A stretch of DNA of 64,000 nucleotides, from NCBI GenBank assembly GCA_021018995.1, contig CM037590.1:70031597-70095596 (forward strand), in the 5' to 3' direction. The stretch is from Chloranthus sessilifolius (lineage: Eukaryota > Streptophyta > Magnoliopsida > Chloranthales > Chloranthaceae). The first letter of the stretch is position 1. Every line of letters begins with the position of its first letter. Shown piece after piece: positions 33,307-46,690 of the stretch. The notes beneath the pieces were generated by a model that saw nothing but the letters and a program-made list of their open reading frames with translations, was not told the DNA's origin and made no database searches. The position numbers were made by a program, and so were the translations under genes.

Positions 33307-36300
33307 GCGCGTTCTTGTGGAATAAGAATGCGTCGAAGAAGTAGACACCCCTCATCCAAAGTGTTTTCTCATTTTTTTTGGAAAATCAAAAATATAAACT
33401 AGGGATACTAACATGAGATACTTGGCTTTCTTATCTATCAGTGCAAGCTAAAATGGAGCATTCGGGGGCCGAGTGGTAGTTGTCGAAAGGCGTATTTCAT
33501 GTAGTGGATGCGAGTGATATCCGACCGCATATCGCAACATACTACTAGTAGCAGTCAATGGGGAAAAGAGGCATAATCTAATTCGTGGGTGTAAAGGGCA
33601 TCCCACCGCATATCGCGACTTGCTGCAAGGGGCAGTCAAACAATAGGAGAGTTGATATCCTAATCTGTAGGTGAAAGGGGCAATCAAATAGAGGGATATC
33701 CGACATAATCAAGGTACTAGGGGGCATCATACGAATGTCTAGTGACAACGTCTAGAGAACGATAATAATAAAATGAAATATCATGTAATGGTGAAAGCTT
33801 TCGCAAGTCATGCCAAACCGGGCACATCATTGCTCACACCAATGCGCGTTAGGTGTCCCTTTTCCAGTGGACATTTATGATTTCTCAAATTTGAATATAT
33901 TTAGTGTTCAATTTACCAAGGAAAAAAATGGATTGGAGTGGTGAGAAGTGAAAGCTTGATAGATAGGAGTTCATTTACTTTATTTTTTTCATTTTTGAAA
34001 ATTTGGGAATTTAACTTAAGATCAATTCGGTTGTAAATCTTTGAAAAATGTGGCTTTCGATATATCACTGAGCAAATCCACTGGTATGGGATTTGTGCAC
34101 CCAACCGTTTATGTGGTTGTCAAGATGACACTTGGCATGTCAGATGCTCCGTCTAACCTTCTCATTAATACTGATGATTGTCACTTATGGGAGCACTACA
34201 GTGATTCACAGATACAGAGAGACAGGTTTTGAAAACATTTGACTTAATATTAACTAGTTATATTTTAGAAGAAATATCGAGTAAAGAGAAGGGGGTGATA
34301 CTTACCTGAATTATTGTCTGCTGGAGTCCTTTGTATGCGATGGGACTCGCTGGTTGTCGCAGTGGTGTCGCAATGGGACATAAGAGGGCTTCCTCATTGT
34401 TTTCTTCACTTCTACTGTGGTGGGACCTGATTGTCACCAATGTGGTAGGATGTCTTTGGGAGGTGAGGTTCGCAATGGGACATGATGGTCCTCCCCTTAT
34501 AATGGTGTGTTACAGTGAGTCCCATTGGTTGTAGGCGTGATAGGACCTGTGGGGGAACTCTGATGAGATGTTCGCGCTGAAACATGGTATGGGTGCGATG
34601 GGATGTTGGAGGGCTTCCTCTCTATTTTTGATTTCTGCAATGGTAGGGGGTTCACCGATTATCGTGCGATTGGAAGGTGGAGGGCTTATCCTCCTCTACT
34701 GCCAACGAGTGTGTGTTTTGATTGCGGTGGAGTCTAATGATTGCTGCGTGACAAGGGATTTGGGAAGTAGGCTCTCTAGTGGTTATGAAAAGTTATACAA
34801 TGGGATTTCAGGGAAGTGTGATTGAGTGAGCCTTGCTTTCTTGATTGTGCATCGTGATGGGATGTGTCCAAACGTCTTGGGTAGTAATGTCACGATGAGA
34901 CAGGTTTGTGACAGGATCAAGTTGTAGTTGCAACATGATGGGACATGTGCGCGGTTGATGATTCCTTAGTTGTCTCAATGTCATGATGGGGCAATGATGG
35001 TGTTTCTTTCAGTGGCAGATCTGGATTACGTAATGGGTTAGAGTCAATTCGAATGGTGTCAGGATTGCTATGAGATTTGACTTTGGTCTTGGTGGTGTGA
35101 TAGGATTTTTGGGAGGCGCATTCTTAACTCTTGGTGATGGGATATTGGGTCGAGCCTTCCTTTGGTCGCGTTGGCGTGTTAGGTTGCGTGGTGAAATTTT
35201 AGCATCGCGGTGGGACATAGGTGTGGTCAATGGCTCTCTCTCTCTCTCTCTCTCTAAATGGCCTGTGAGGCTACACGATGGGATGGAGGAGGAAGAGGGA
35301 TTCTGATCGAGATGGGATAAAGGGGTGTGATGGTGTGCAGTCTATGTGGTCGTAGCTGAGTATTGTGTGTAGGATACCGCGCGTTTGATTAAATTGTGCG
35401 GTTGGCCATATGCGCGTGATTATATGATTAGAGAGGTGATTGCGTATCAATGCGTCTACGTGCAATGTCATTATGTGCTCTGTGAATAGCGCACAATTGA
35501 AGAGTCACAGGGCTAGCAAAGCGATGGTGTTAGGGTGTAGATTCGAATTCCACGCATGAGTTCTAGTGTGTAATCTAATTATGCATTAGAGTCAGTGTGC
35601 ATAATCGAAACGTCACCAAGTCACTGTGCGGGTGTCCCTTCGGATTCTACGTGGTAACATAGGCGTATAATTTCATTATGCGCAGGATTAGTTGTGCATG
35701 ATTATTTTGTCTGGATTGTGTACGGGAGGAAGTTCAATTGTGAGCCCCTCGTGATGCCCGTGATTGTATTTAAGCGCTTCTGTAAATGCGCATAATTTCA
35801 TTGCGCATTTTGTTTCGGGCATTTAATTAAGTGAGTTTCTATATATACCCGAGTTCCTTTCATTTTTCTTCATTCATTCCTATTTTGCTCTAACTCTCGA
35901 GTTTTAACGATAACTTGTAATCCACCCATCAGATTTTGATGTTGTTTCCTCCATGATTTCTTAGTTTTGCATGATCTTCAGCCTGACGGGGTTTCCGGCG
36001 GTGGTGTGACTTTTGAGAATTGGCGATATTGGGAAGGGAGCCTCCTATAAGCCCTTCATTATTGTTAGAAGGTGAAGGTGGCAGAAGGGAAGTCCTCCAA
36101 ATGGATGGAAAGGGGTGTTCCCCAACCAATCCTTCCCTTTGTCCTCTGTTGCTTCTAATTGGACGCTTCGCGCTCAAGCTTTGTGTTCGTTTTGGGTTCG
36201 GTTTTCATCTTGGGTTGTAGATTAGGATTTTAGGTTTCCATTTTGGGTTGTATGTTAAGGTGGTATGCCTCCGGTGACACCTGTAAAATTATAAGTTATG

Positions 36301-37220
36301 AATAAAGAGGTGTTTTGTTCATTGTGTATATTTAGTTTATGGTTGTTTATGTTTGGCTGTGGTGTGTTTCTTGGGTTACGTTGGAGGGAGAGTGGGTAGT
36401 GTTAGAGTATGGTGTTTATTCTTTGGGTGTATCCCTGTTGTTCAATTTCAAGTATTCATTTTGAGGTCCCACGGTGGACTAGTAAGAAAAAATGCCCCAG
36501 TTTGGGGTATCTGAGGTGGAAAATCAAGAATTAAACTGAAAAATAAAAAAATGGCTCCAGTTTGGGGTATCAGTCTTGACCTGAGTATCAATACCAAGGT
36601 GTTAATGCTCTTTAAAAATAAATACCCTAGTGTCAAGTGACAGTGGGACTTTTATCTGCCTCACAGATGTCCTGGAGTGTATTTGTGATGATCCCATGTG
36701 GGGAGGTAGTTTGATTATTTCGGCCCTATGTCGAGCTCGATTTTGTAAGTGTTGAACAATCATCATGTATGGTAGCTTTTAATAAGATTGGGGTGAACGG
36801 TAGGTAATGGGTGATTGTATTACTTGTCATTCGAGAGTTTTCGATTTTATTCTTAAAGAGATTTTGAAAGTCATTTGACTCATTGCTCGAAAAGAAAATT
36901 AAGGGTGAAGAGGTAAGGTTTATTGATCTGAGGGTAGCTTCTTATTCAACCAAATTTTGAAATAGTAGTCAACTACTTTCTTCTCGAGTGAGTAATGCGG
37001 TGCCATAATTGAGCTCTCTGTCATGGTCTAGTGCCATCAAATCATCAGATTCTATGATTAGCAGTAGTTTTGTCCTCCCGCCAGCGTATGACGATATCTA
37101 GTAGTGTGAAGATATCAAGGAGGCCCTCGCAGTTTGCTTATGCTCTCCTAATGAAAATACCAGGATTGCCCTCACAATTTGCTTATGCTTCCCTGAATTC
37201 ATTGACTATTCATTTGTCGT
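33307..37220 (-). mobile_element. Array element 1: 3' internal region (spacer with antisense unit)
   Basis: About 3.9 kb between the residual pol/gag and the PPT, homologous to 42061-45964, 50031-53030 and the split copy 58077-64000. Blocks in order from the PPT: CCGCATATCGC repeats (33.5-33.6 kb), CGATGGGAC/GGGACAT-rich sequence (34.3-35.3 kb), a (CT)n run, GCGCATAATT repeats with a TATA (35.3-35.85 kb), the antisense unit, and a degenerate end near 37.2 kb. Plus-strand ORFs such as 34331-34534 recur in all copies but carry no domain and are not framed by conserved starts. Confidence 0.6.
35838..36306 (+). promoter_or_regulatory. Emptied antisense transcription unit, copy 1
   Basis: TATA TCTATATATAC at 35838-35848, a leader, GGAAGTCCTCCAAATGGATG near 36090, the 3' motif GGTATGCCTCCGGTGAC at 36262-36278, and AATAAA at 36301-36306. 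A 66-aa ORF at 36020-36220 holds SLLLEGEGG..REVLQMDGKG, also present at 51818-52018. It is antisense to the element, in the position where the 20-30 kb element carries a PMD gene. Confidence 0.5.
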
Positions 37221-39168
37221 ATTGCTCTCGATCTGATTGATCAGGGATGGGAGAGATGTCATGTTCGGGTTTGCATTTTGGATGATATGAAATTTGTTGA
37301 AATAGGTGTGGCGTTCTTTTGATAACTCTTTTATGGCCAGGGTTTCCTTATCAAGAGGGACCTTCTTCTGTTTTTCGACAGAGTGAGGCATCTCGTATAG
37401 GTGGAGCGTAGAGTTGTTAGAGTAGTTTTCGAGTTGTCGAGAAGTTATTTGCCGGTGAAGTTGGAGAGGAATTCGTTGGTGTTGTAAATGTAATGATAAG
37501 AGAAGACAAAGGTAAAGCAAGAGGAGGAGACGTGAGGGTGTAGACCAAGGTTGACCTTTCCTCTATGTGTGGCGGTTCAGTTTTATTTTATTATGCTTGT
37601 TTCGTTTGATTCGCACTTTGGATTTATTGTGGTTGTTTTAAAGTTTTGTTTGTAATTTTTGGAGGAGGTTTAGTGTCAAGAGTTTGTTGTAGTAGTTTCG
37701 TTACCGGTTGGTGTTCTATAAAGGTTTTGATTGTGAGGTCTACAGAAATCTGGATCCGGTGGTTTGAATTGGTCTTAGTTATGATGTCGATTTTGTGTTA
37801 TGGTGGAATGTGAGAATTAGGCGATATGCCGATTTTGATGTTGATCGGGTTCGTAGGATTTAAGTCTAGTTTGATTTCAAAAGTGGGAGCGATGATTAGC
37901 TCCTTCATAAGTTCGATGGTTATCTCAATGGTGAGTGGAGTTGGCGTTATAGGAATAGGTTCAGTTTTAGTGATGAGTTCGTGTTCGATAACAGGCTCGA
38001 GTTTGAGGACAACGTCAGGTTTGACAATGGGTTCGGGTTTGATGGCGGGTTCGCCTTTGATGCTGGGTTCGAGCTTGTGGATAGGTGCATGGTTGATGAT
38101 AGGTTTGGGTCTAGGTTCAACGATTGGTTTAAGTTCAACGGTCGGTTTGGTTTCGTATCCGATGACAGGTTTAAGTTCGATCATGGGTTTAGGTTTGATG
38201 ATAGGTTCATGTTCGAGGATAGGATTAGATTTGATAATAGGTTTAGATTCAATAATAGGTTTAGTTTTGATAGTAGGTTTAGGTTTGATGATAGGTTCAT
38301 GTTCGGGTTCAATGCCTGGTTCAGGTTCAAGGATTGGTTTGATGAGATGTTTAAGGTTTGAGGTTTAGTTTCGTAGTTGGTGGAATGGGAAGTTCGATAG
38401 TGGGTTTAAGTTCTTATTTCGGAGTTGAGGGGATGATGAGTTCGATGTTGAGTTTTGCAGGGGTTGAGTTGATTTCGAAATTAGCCCAACGAGTGATTCT
38501 GGAGTGGGTGGCTCGGAGGTCTGTTTAGTGACTAAACCGAATTCAGGGTTTCATTTTGAAGTTGGTGAGGTGATAAGTTCGGTGGTGAGTTCAGGTTTTG
38601 AAATGGGTTTTGGTTCAAGAACAAGTTCCGAGGTTGGTTCAATGGTTGATTCTGTGGTGAGTGAAATGGATGGTTTAGAGGTGTGTTTGGTAGCAAATTT
38701 GGGTTCGAGATTTTGTTTTGAATTTGGTGAGGTGACGAGTTCGGTAGTGTTGAGTTTAGGTTTTGAAATGGGTTTTGGTTCGAGAGCTGGTTTTGAGGTT
38801 GGTGGGGTGAAGTGTTTGACAATGTGTTCAATTTCAAGGGTACATTGGATTATGGGCTTGCGTTTAGAGTTTAGTTTTGTGATCGGTTTAAGTTTGAATG
38901 GTGTTGTATATTACCAATTGATTGGTTTGAAAATTACTTTTAGGATTGGCACATGAGCCTGCTCGGGGGTAGTTTGCATCATTGATTTGAGAGTCTGTTC
39001 AGGAGGTGTGGAGATTAATTCGTTTGTTGGTAGGTTATCGGATTCAAGGGTAGGTTGAGTTGGTTCGGAGAGAAGTGCGTTGAGCTTGGCGATGAGTTTG
39101 GTGATGGGTTGAGTTAGTTTAGGGGTAGATTCGGAAATAGTTTGAATTTTAGTGATCTTAGTGACCTC
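37221..39168 (-). pseudogene. Gag-distal Pro/Lys/Glu-rich ORF, array element 1
   Basis: Minus frame running from TKITKIQTISESTPKLTQPI (about 39160) through PISKPELTTELITSPTSK to a repetitive EPIIKPKP / KPIIESKPI / ELKPVIG domain (about 38340-37880), then PHSVEKQKKVPLDKETLAIK and SLINQIE near 37230. It is a low-complexity linker beyond gag, with scattered stops. The gag N-terminus is missing at the 39168 junction, and protease to integrase are missing at about 37225. The three copies (also 46691-48630 and 53031-54958) are about 1.94 kb each. Confidence 0.6.
37880..38350. repeat. 18-nt-periodic coding repeat, copy 1
   Basis: Short units such as GATGATAGGTTTAGGTTTGA recur with a period near 18 nt, giving hexapeptide-like P-I-x-K/E-P repeats on the minus strand. 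Several frames on both strands are open because the unit lacks stops. Equivalent blocks lie at 47380-47830 and 53700-54190. Confidence 0.65.
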
Positions 39169-39490
39169 CACACGCCCACGAGCACACCATCACCAAAACT
39201 CTGCCACACCATAATGGTAAAAACAAGTCCTGTTATGACACAACTACATCCCCACCTCATCATATAACTCAAGATCTACCAAAGAAAGAAGTAAACATAA
39301 CAAACCCCATCGCATAACTAATAAACCCCACCACGCACACCACGTGACCAAAGGAACCACCATACCGACAATCTCGACCAACGTCCCATCACAAACACCA
39401 ATGATGAAAAGTCTCATCTATTAATATGCGCTTTTTCTGAGTCCCTTTCGGTCCCCTAAAAGAGTGGCCCAATTCGGTCCAAGTGGACTC
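39169..39490 (-). mobile_element. Leader downstream of array LTR 2
   Basis: Homologous to 30297-30660 and 54959-55340. It joins the gag-distal ORF directly at GTGACC/TCCACAC (39168), a junction identical to that at 54959. Confidence 0.55.
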
Positions 39491-42047
39491 TGCGACGATG
39501 GAGTTATAAATTACGGAATATTAAATTGTGAAAATTAAAGAGGCGAATATTAACTGAAGAATACCTGGATGATGCGATCGCCAGCTGCAGATATTTATTG
39601 ACGCTGCAACACGTCACTGATCATGTTTTAAAATGAGCGGGGGCTTATAGGTTGAACTCCTTTACTGAATTGCCGGTTGGCCGACGTCAGCAACTGTGGG
39701 TTGCCTATAGTCTAACTAGTTTAGTTTTCCTATTCCTGCTGGGATTCTAATTAACTTGATCTCCTAATCCTATTGGGAGTTTGCTTAAAAAAAAATGTCT
39801 CCTGCTTCTACTAGTAGTCTAATTTAAAGGAAGTCTCCTAATTCTACTAAGAGTCTAATTAATTTAAATATCTTAATCCTATTAGAAATCTAATTAATTA
39901 AGCCTCCTAATTCTACTAGGAATGCAAATATGTTAATTCTATGGAAACTAATTAGGAATATACTAATTCTATTAAAACTCTAATTAAGTAAAAATATACT
40001 AATTCTATTAAAATTTTAATTAAAGTAAATATAATACTTTTACTGAAAATCTAAAAAAAGGGGTTTTGGCCCGCTATGCTAAGGAGGATCGGCCCCGTTC
40101 CCAGGTACCTTTCGTAAGCTCCCTTGGGCAAATCGGTTGGTAGGGTTTACTTTGAAAATAATATAGATTGACAAGCAAATTTTGAATTTATAAATTATGA
40201 ATTTATGGATCGAAAATTGATGATTTTGAGAATCAAGTTAAAAATTAGAACTAAAATTCTAGAACTAAAATTTAGGAACTAGAACGTAAAAATTGATCTA
40301 AGAATAAGAATCTAAGATCTAAAACTAGAGATTTAGAACTAAAATTGAAATTCTAAAACTGAATTTAAGACAGAAATTAATAATTGGTTCTAGAAACTAA
40401 AAACCAGAATAAAAAAACTAGAAATTTAAATTAAAACCTAAGATCTAAGATAAAAAATTTAAGAGTCAGAGGGCTAGAACCTAAATCTAGAACTAGAATT
40501 AAAAAAAGAGGAACTGGTTCTAGAACCTAAGAACTAGAACAAGAAAATTAAGAACTAAGGAATTACCTGAAGCCAAGCGCTGCAGAGGAAGAACTCGAAA
40601 ATTTGATTGTTAGATGCTACAATTGTGTGTAAGAATTGTGTAAATTGTGTATAGGAAAACTGTGTATTGTGTATTGAATAGCTAGGGGCTAAAAGTCTTA
40701 TTCATAGGCTTTTACTAGAAATCCTAGTGTAACTCTACTTCCTAGTTCTTCTAAAGTAATAAAGTAAAGTCCTAGAATGATAAGGGAACTTATCCTATTT
40801 CTAATAAAAGAAACGAATCCTATTTTCTAAAATAATCTAATAAAGAGATTAATCCTAATTCAATTAGGAGTTTTGAAATACGTCACTTTTTGCGCAACTG
40901 TTGAAAACTGACCATGACTTTTTTGATACTTGTCGGAATTGTATATTTTTTAGCTTGTTGGAAAGCTACTTCGATAAGCTTTCAAACGTGACCAATTTTC
41001 CACCAATCCGACTTCGTTTAATGCTTCAAAATAGGTTAAAAATAAAAGTGATGGGATTGACAATTAGGAAAGGTTGGGATCATAAACTAAGGACTGAAAT
41101 CTAGAACTTAAGAATTAAGAACTATAATGAAAATTAAGAGTCGAGGCCAAAATTAAGAACTAGAACCTAGAAGCTAAGAACTAGAACCTAAAAATTGAAT
41201 ACTAGAAATTTAAGAACTAGAAACTAGAACCTAGGAGATTACCTGAGGTCAGACGCCGAAGAGAGCCTTCAAATCCCTAAGCATGGAAGAGAGGAGAAAA
41301 TTGTGTATTTTTGGGATGGGGTAGTGGGTCCAATTTATAGGTTTTTGGCTAATTACGTGCCCTGTGGGGTGCGCTCATTTGGTCGGTGAATTTCAATTAT
41401 GCGCCCGGTCTTGTGCATTTAATCGAATTATGTGCCCTATTTTAGGTGCTCAATCACTTTGAGTCGGTGACTAACTCAGTGAGTGACCGGCTGACTAGCT
41501 CAACCGGGTATCCCAGTCCTAGTCTAATTAGACTAATTGCACGCCCCGATTAGTGTGCTCAATCAATTAAGTGCCTAAATTCATGCGCTTAGTAGGGAAT
41601 CTCAGGCGGTCTAGGGAATTAGAGATCGTGTTCGCTTACGAACCAATTATACGCTTGTGCTGAGACGCATAATCTGATTGCATGCACTAGGTAGGGCATA
41701 CAATCATGTCTTAGGCGGTTTCTAGAAGGGTACAAGGCCGGTCCAAAATGAACTAATTGCTTGCTGAGTATAAAGCGTGCAATTTGATTGCGGGCGCCTG
41801 CTAGGGTGCATAATCAAGGTCTAAGGCGATCGAAATCCTGATCCGAGGTTTGAGCCGGGTCCGAGCCACAGAGCTATTGTTTCAGCCTGGGTCTCAACCA
41901 TATACTATTGTTTCAATGCATGGTCCTTGGTATTAGGGTTTTAAAGCCTTCAGAGAAGGCTAGCCTTTTTTCGAAGATCATGGGCAAGGTTAAAAGTTGA
42001 TCGAAAAAGTTTGTATCCTCCAAGAGGGCAAAATGGAGGTGTCTACA
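39491..42047 (-). mobile_element. Array LTR 2 (shared by two elements)
   Basis: Starts TGTAGACACC at 42047 after a strong PPT. Colinear with LTR 1 and LTR 3, with substitutions and small indels throughout. It lacks the block with GGGACCAATT and GTTATGCGCG found at 33010-33090 in LTR 1 and 57780-57850 in LTR 3. Confidence 0.7.
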
Positions 42048-42060
42048 GATGCCCCTCTTC
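42048..42060 (-). other. PPT of the middle array unit
   Basis: Minus strand GAAGAGGGGCATC immediately before TGTAGACACC. Matches the plus-strand PPT core at 5338-5351. Confidence 0.65.
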
Positions 42061-45000
42061 GACACGTTCTTGTGGAATAAGATTGAGTCAAAGAAGTAGA
42101 CACCCCTCATCCGAGGTGTTTTCTCATTTTTTTTGAGAAATCATGAATGTAAACTCGGGACGCTAACATGAGATGTTTGGCTTTCTTATCTATCAGTACA
42201 AGCTAAAATAAAGCATTCGGGGGCCGAGTGGTAGCTGTCGAAAGGCATATTTCATGACATGGATGCGAGTGACATCCGGCCGCATATCGCAATGTTCATC
42301 TAGTAGCAGTCAGCGGGGGAAAAGAAGCATAACCTAATCCATGGGTGCAAAGGGCATCCCGCCGCATATCGTGACTTGCTGCAAGGGGCAATCAAATGGT
42401 AGGAGAGTCGATATCCTAATCTTTAGGTGCGAGGGGCAATCAAACAGAGGGATATCCGACACAGTCAAGGTATCAGGGGGCATCATACGAATGTCCAGAG
42501 ATAAGGTCTAGAGACCGATAATAATAAGATGGAATATCATGTAATAGCGATGGCTTTCGCAAGTCATGTGAGACCGGGCGCATCATTGCTCACACCAATG
42601 CGCGTTAGGTATCCCTTTTTAAGCGAACATTTTTTATTTCTCATAGTTGAATATATTTAGTGTTCGGTTTCCTAGGGAAAAGAATGGATTGGAATGGTGA
42701 GAAGTGAAAGTTTGACAGATAGGAGTTCATTTACTTTATTATTTTCAATTTTGAAATTTTGGGAATTTAACTTAAGATCAATTCGGTTGTAAATCTTTCA
42801 AAAACGTGGCTTTCGAGCAGATCCACTGGTATGAGATTTTCGGACCCAACCATTTATGTTGTTGTCCAGATGACACTTGGCATGTGGGATGCTCCATCTA
42901 ACCTTCTCATGAATACTAATGATTGTCACTTATGAGAGCACTACAGTGATTCACGGATAGAGAGAGACGGGTTTTGAAAATATTTGACTTAATATTAACT
43001 AGTTATATTTTATAAGAAATATTGAGTAAAGAGAAGAGGGTGATACTTACCTGAATTGTTGTCTGCTGGAGTCCTTTATATGCGATGGGACTCGCTGGAT
43101 GTCGCAGTGGCGTCGCAACGGGACATAATAGGGCTTCCACTTTTTTTTCTTCACTTCTGCTGTGGTGGGACCTGATTGTCACCAATGTGGTAGGATGTCT
43201 TGGGGACGTGAGGTTCGTGATGGGACATGGTGGTCCTCCCCTTATGGTGGTGTGTTACAGTGAGTCCCATTGGTGGTGTGTTACAGTGTGTGATGGGACC
43301 TGAGGGGGAACTCTGATGAGATGTTCGTGCTGGAATGTGGTATGGATGCAATGGGATGTTGGAGGGCTTCCTCTCTATTTCTGATTTCTTTAATGGTAGG
43401 GGGTTCACCGATTATCGTGCGATGGGAAGGTGGAGGGCATATCCTCCTCTACTGCCAATGAGCGCGTGTTTCGGTTGTGGTGGAGTCTGACGATTGTTGC
43501 GTGACAAGGGATTTAGGAAGTAGGCTCTCTGGTGGTTATGCAAAGTTATATAATGGGATTTTGGGGAAGTGTAATTGACTGAGCCTTTCTTTCTTGATTT
43601 GCATCGTGACGGGATGTGTCAGAACTTCTTGGGTAGTAATGTCACGATGAGACAGGTTTGTGATGGGATCACGTTGTAGTTGTATCGCGACAGGACATGT
43701 ACGAGATTGATGATTCCTTAGTTGTCTCAATGTCGTGATGGGGCAATGATGGTGTTTCTTTCTTTGGCAGATCTCGATTATGTAATGGGTTGGAGTCAAT
43801 TCAAATGGTGGCAGGATTGCTATGAGAGTTGACTTTGGTCTTGGTGGTGTGATAAGATTTTCGGGAGGCTCATTCTTAACTCTTCGTGATGGGATATTGG
43901 GTCGAGCCTTCCTTTGGTCGTGTTGGCGTGTTAGGTTGCGTGGTTAAATTTTAGCATTGAGGTGGGATGTAGGTGTGGTCAACTGCTCTCTCTCTCTCTC
44001 TAAACGGCCTGTGAGGCTATGCGATGGGATGGAGGAGGAAGAGGGATTCTGATCTAGATGGAATAAAGGGGTGTGAGGGTGTGAAGTCTATGTGGTCGTA
44101 GCTGAGTATTGCACATAGGGTATCGCGTGTTCGATTAAATTACGCGGTTGGTCATATGCCCAAGATTATATGATTGGAGAGGTGATTGCACATTAGTGCG
44201 TCTGTGTGCAATGTCATTATGCGCTCTATGTATAGCACGCAATCAAAGAGTCACGGGGCTAGCAGAGCAGAGCTGTTCGGGTGTCGATTTGAATTCCACG
44301 AATGAGTTTCACTGTGTAATTTAATTATGCGCTAGAGCCAGTGTGCATAATCTGAGCATCGCCAGGTCATTGTGCAGGTGTCCCTTCGGATTCCACTAGA
44401 TAACTTTGGCATATAATTTCATTGTGCGCAGGATTAGTTGTACACGATTATTTTGTTCGGATTGTGTATGGGAGGAAGTTCAATTGTGCGCCCCTCGTGA
44501 TGCGCATGATTGTGTTTAAGCGCTTTTGTATATGCGCATAATTTCATAACGCGTTTCATTTCGGGCGTTTAATCAAGCGAGTTTCCATATATACCCAAGT
44601 TCCTTTCATTTTTCTTCATTCATTCCTGTTTTTCTCGAACTCCCGAGTTTTAACTATAACTTGTAATCCACCCATCGAATTTTGATGTCGCCTCTTCCAT
44701 GGTTTGTGGTTTTGCTTGATCTTTAGCTTAGCAGGGCTTCCGACGGTGGTGTGACTTTTGAGAATTGACTGTATTGGGAAGGGAGCATCCTATATGCCCT
44801 TCATTATTGCTAGAAGGTTAAGGTGGCGGAAGGGAACTCCTCCAAATTGATGGGAAGGGGTGTTCCCCAACCAATCCTTCCCTTCACCCTCTATTGCTTC
44901 AAATTGGATGCTCCGCGCTCGGGCTTTGTGCCCGTTTCGGGTTTGATTTTTGTTTTGGGTTGGAGATTAGGATTTTAGGTTTTCGTTTTGGGTTGTATGT

Positions 45001-45964
45001 TCAAGAGGTATGCCTCTGGTGACACCTATAAAATTTTAAGTTATGAATAAAGAGGTGTTTTGTTCATTGTGTATATTTAGATGGTTGTTCATGGTTGTGA
45101 TGTGTTTCTTGGATTACGTTGGAGGGAGAGTGGGTAGTGTTAGTGTATGATGTTATTTTCTTGGTGTATCCCTATTGTCCTATTTTAGGTGTTCGCTTTG
45201 AGGTCCCACAGCGAACAAGTAAGAAAAAATGCTTCGGTTTGTGGTATCTGAGGTGGAAAAGCAAGAATTAAACTGAAAAATAAAAAAATGCCCCAGTTTG
45301 GGTATCGGTCTTGTGACCAGAGTATCGCTACCAAGGTGTTAGCGCTCTTTAAAAATAAATGCCCCAGTGTCAAGTGACAGTAGGACTTTTATCTGCCTCA
45401 CAGATGTCCTGATGTGTATTTATGATAATCCTATGTTGGGAGGTAGTTTTATTATTTCGGCCACATGCCGGACTTGACTTCGTAAGTGTTGAACAATCAT
45501 CATGTATGATTGCTTTTAATAAGATTGATGTGAATAGTAGGTAATGGGTGATTGCATTACTTGTCATTCGAGAGTTTTCGATTTTATTCTGAAAGAGATT
45601 TTGAAAGTCATTTGACTCATTGCTCAAAAAGAAAATTAAGGGTGAAGAGGTAAGGTTTATTGATCTGAGGGTAGCTTCCTATTCAACCAAATTTTGAAAT
45701 AGTAGTCAACTACTTTCTTCTCAGGTGAGTAATGCGGTGCCATAATTGAGCTCTTCTTCATGGTCCAGTACCATCAAATCATCAGATTCTATGGTTAGCA
45801 GGAGTTTTGTCCTCCTCCCGCCACCGTACGACAATATCTAGTAGTGTGAAGATATTTGGGAGGCCCTCGCGATTTGCTTATGCTCTCCTAATGAAAATAC
45901 TAGGAATGCCCTCACAATTTGATTATGCTTCCCTAAATTCATTGACTGTTCATTCGTCGTATTG
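42061..45964 (-). mobile_element. Middle array unit: 3' internal region
   Basis: Colinear with 33307-37220, with no large indel. Plus-strand antisense unit remnant inside: TATA CCATATATAC 44585-44594, 3' motif 45007-45023, AATAAA 45046-45051. Block 45.72-45.97 kb matches 21541-21810 in reverse. Confidence 0.6.
44585..45051 (+). promoter_or_regulatory. Emptied antisense transcription unit, copy 2
   Basis: TATA-like CCATATATAC, conserved body, 3' hairpin AGAGG-TATG-CCTCT followed by GGTGAC (45004-45023), AATAAA. The hairpin has two compensated pair changes relative to the PMD gene copy. The body ORF is broken here. Confidence 0.5.
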
Positions 45965-46690
45965 CTCTCGCTAGGTTGTGCTTCTTTTCTCTCTCTTTTT
46001 GTCTCTCTTTTTTTCAAGTATTTATATATATATATATTTTAGACATCCCGCTGACGCAAGAATTATGAGATTTGATGGAACCTTATATTTTTATTTTTTT
46101 CTACTCTAACTTCAACTCTGCTGGAAGGCTGTGTGAGAATCCAGAGTTTTCTATATTTCAAAAAGAGAGTTTTTTTATCCACTAGTCCTTTCGATCAACT
46201 TGCTCGAATAGGAGGGTGGTCAATGAGTTAGATGATACCCAAAATGGTTTCGAAGATAATGACCTACGACTGGCAAATGCCCTGTGATGACTGCGAGGAT
46301 GATAAGTATATAAGTATGCCTATTTCGGCTATGAGATATGATGATCATTGAGTCGTGATTTCAAGGGTTAGGAAGTCTTTCCATTGTAGCTGTTTCCTAG
46401 GCATGTTACCGAGATAATATAAGTACTTCCCATATGGGTTTGATTTCCTCTAGGCGAGGCGGTTGTATAGGCACTTTTTCCTTAGCACTAGCTCCCCGAC
46501 TTCGAGTTCACTGTCAGGTAAGAGTTATAAGTCAGAGATATTACTGAGCAGATGACATATGTGTATATATTTGTTTAATTTTTTATACTTTTGCGTTATG
46601 GTACAATATCAGTTCCTTAACCGGAGTCTGACTCAGGAGGTCAGATGGGCAAAGTGACAGTTGGATAGTTTGTTTCAGGGTCCTCGATCC
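45965..46690 (-). pseudogene. Integrase tail relic retained only in the middle unit
   Basis: On the minus strand near 46510-46440, LEVGELVLRKKC and NPYGKYLY resemble the C-terminal integrase segment (compare FQIGELVLKK at 20957), with stops. The 725 bp are absent from the other two complete copies, which join CTCTCG directly to ATCTGATTGAT. The flanks here carry CTCTCG at both ends (about 45964 and 46691), consistent with deletion between short repeats. Confidence 0.5.

Larger units (their letters stand above)
30661..42047 (-). mobile_element. Array element 1: LTR-flanked deletion derivative
   Basis: 5' LTR 42047-39491, leader 39490-39169, gag-distal ORF 39168-37221, 3' internal region 37220-33307, PPT and 3' LTR 33292-30661. 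Length about 11.4 kb. There is no gag core, protease, RT, RNase H or integrase, so movement would need an autonomous relative. Its 5' LTR also serves as the 3' LTR of the next unit. Confidence 0.6.

Noticed and set aside
34331..34825. Repeated plus ORFs (67 and 85 aa) in the CGATGGGAC-rich block, also at 50134, 43085 and 63213
   Set aside because: Similar in every copy because the DNA is, but starts, stops and frames vary and no domain is seen. More likely a non-coding spacer of the element.
38504..38956. 150-aa plus-strand ORF repeated at 47971 and 54310
   Set aside because: It aligns in all three copies, but so does the whole DNA. It is antisense to the gag-distal frame, starts at no promoter and contains no domain. 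I treat it as a shadow, though codon analysis would be decisive.
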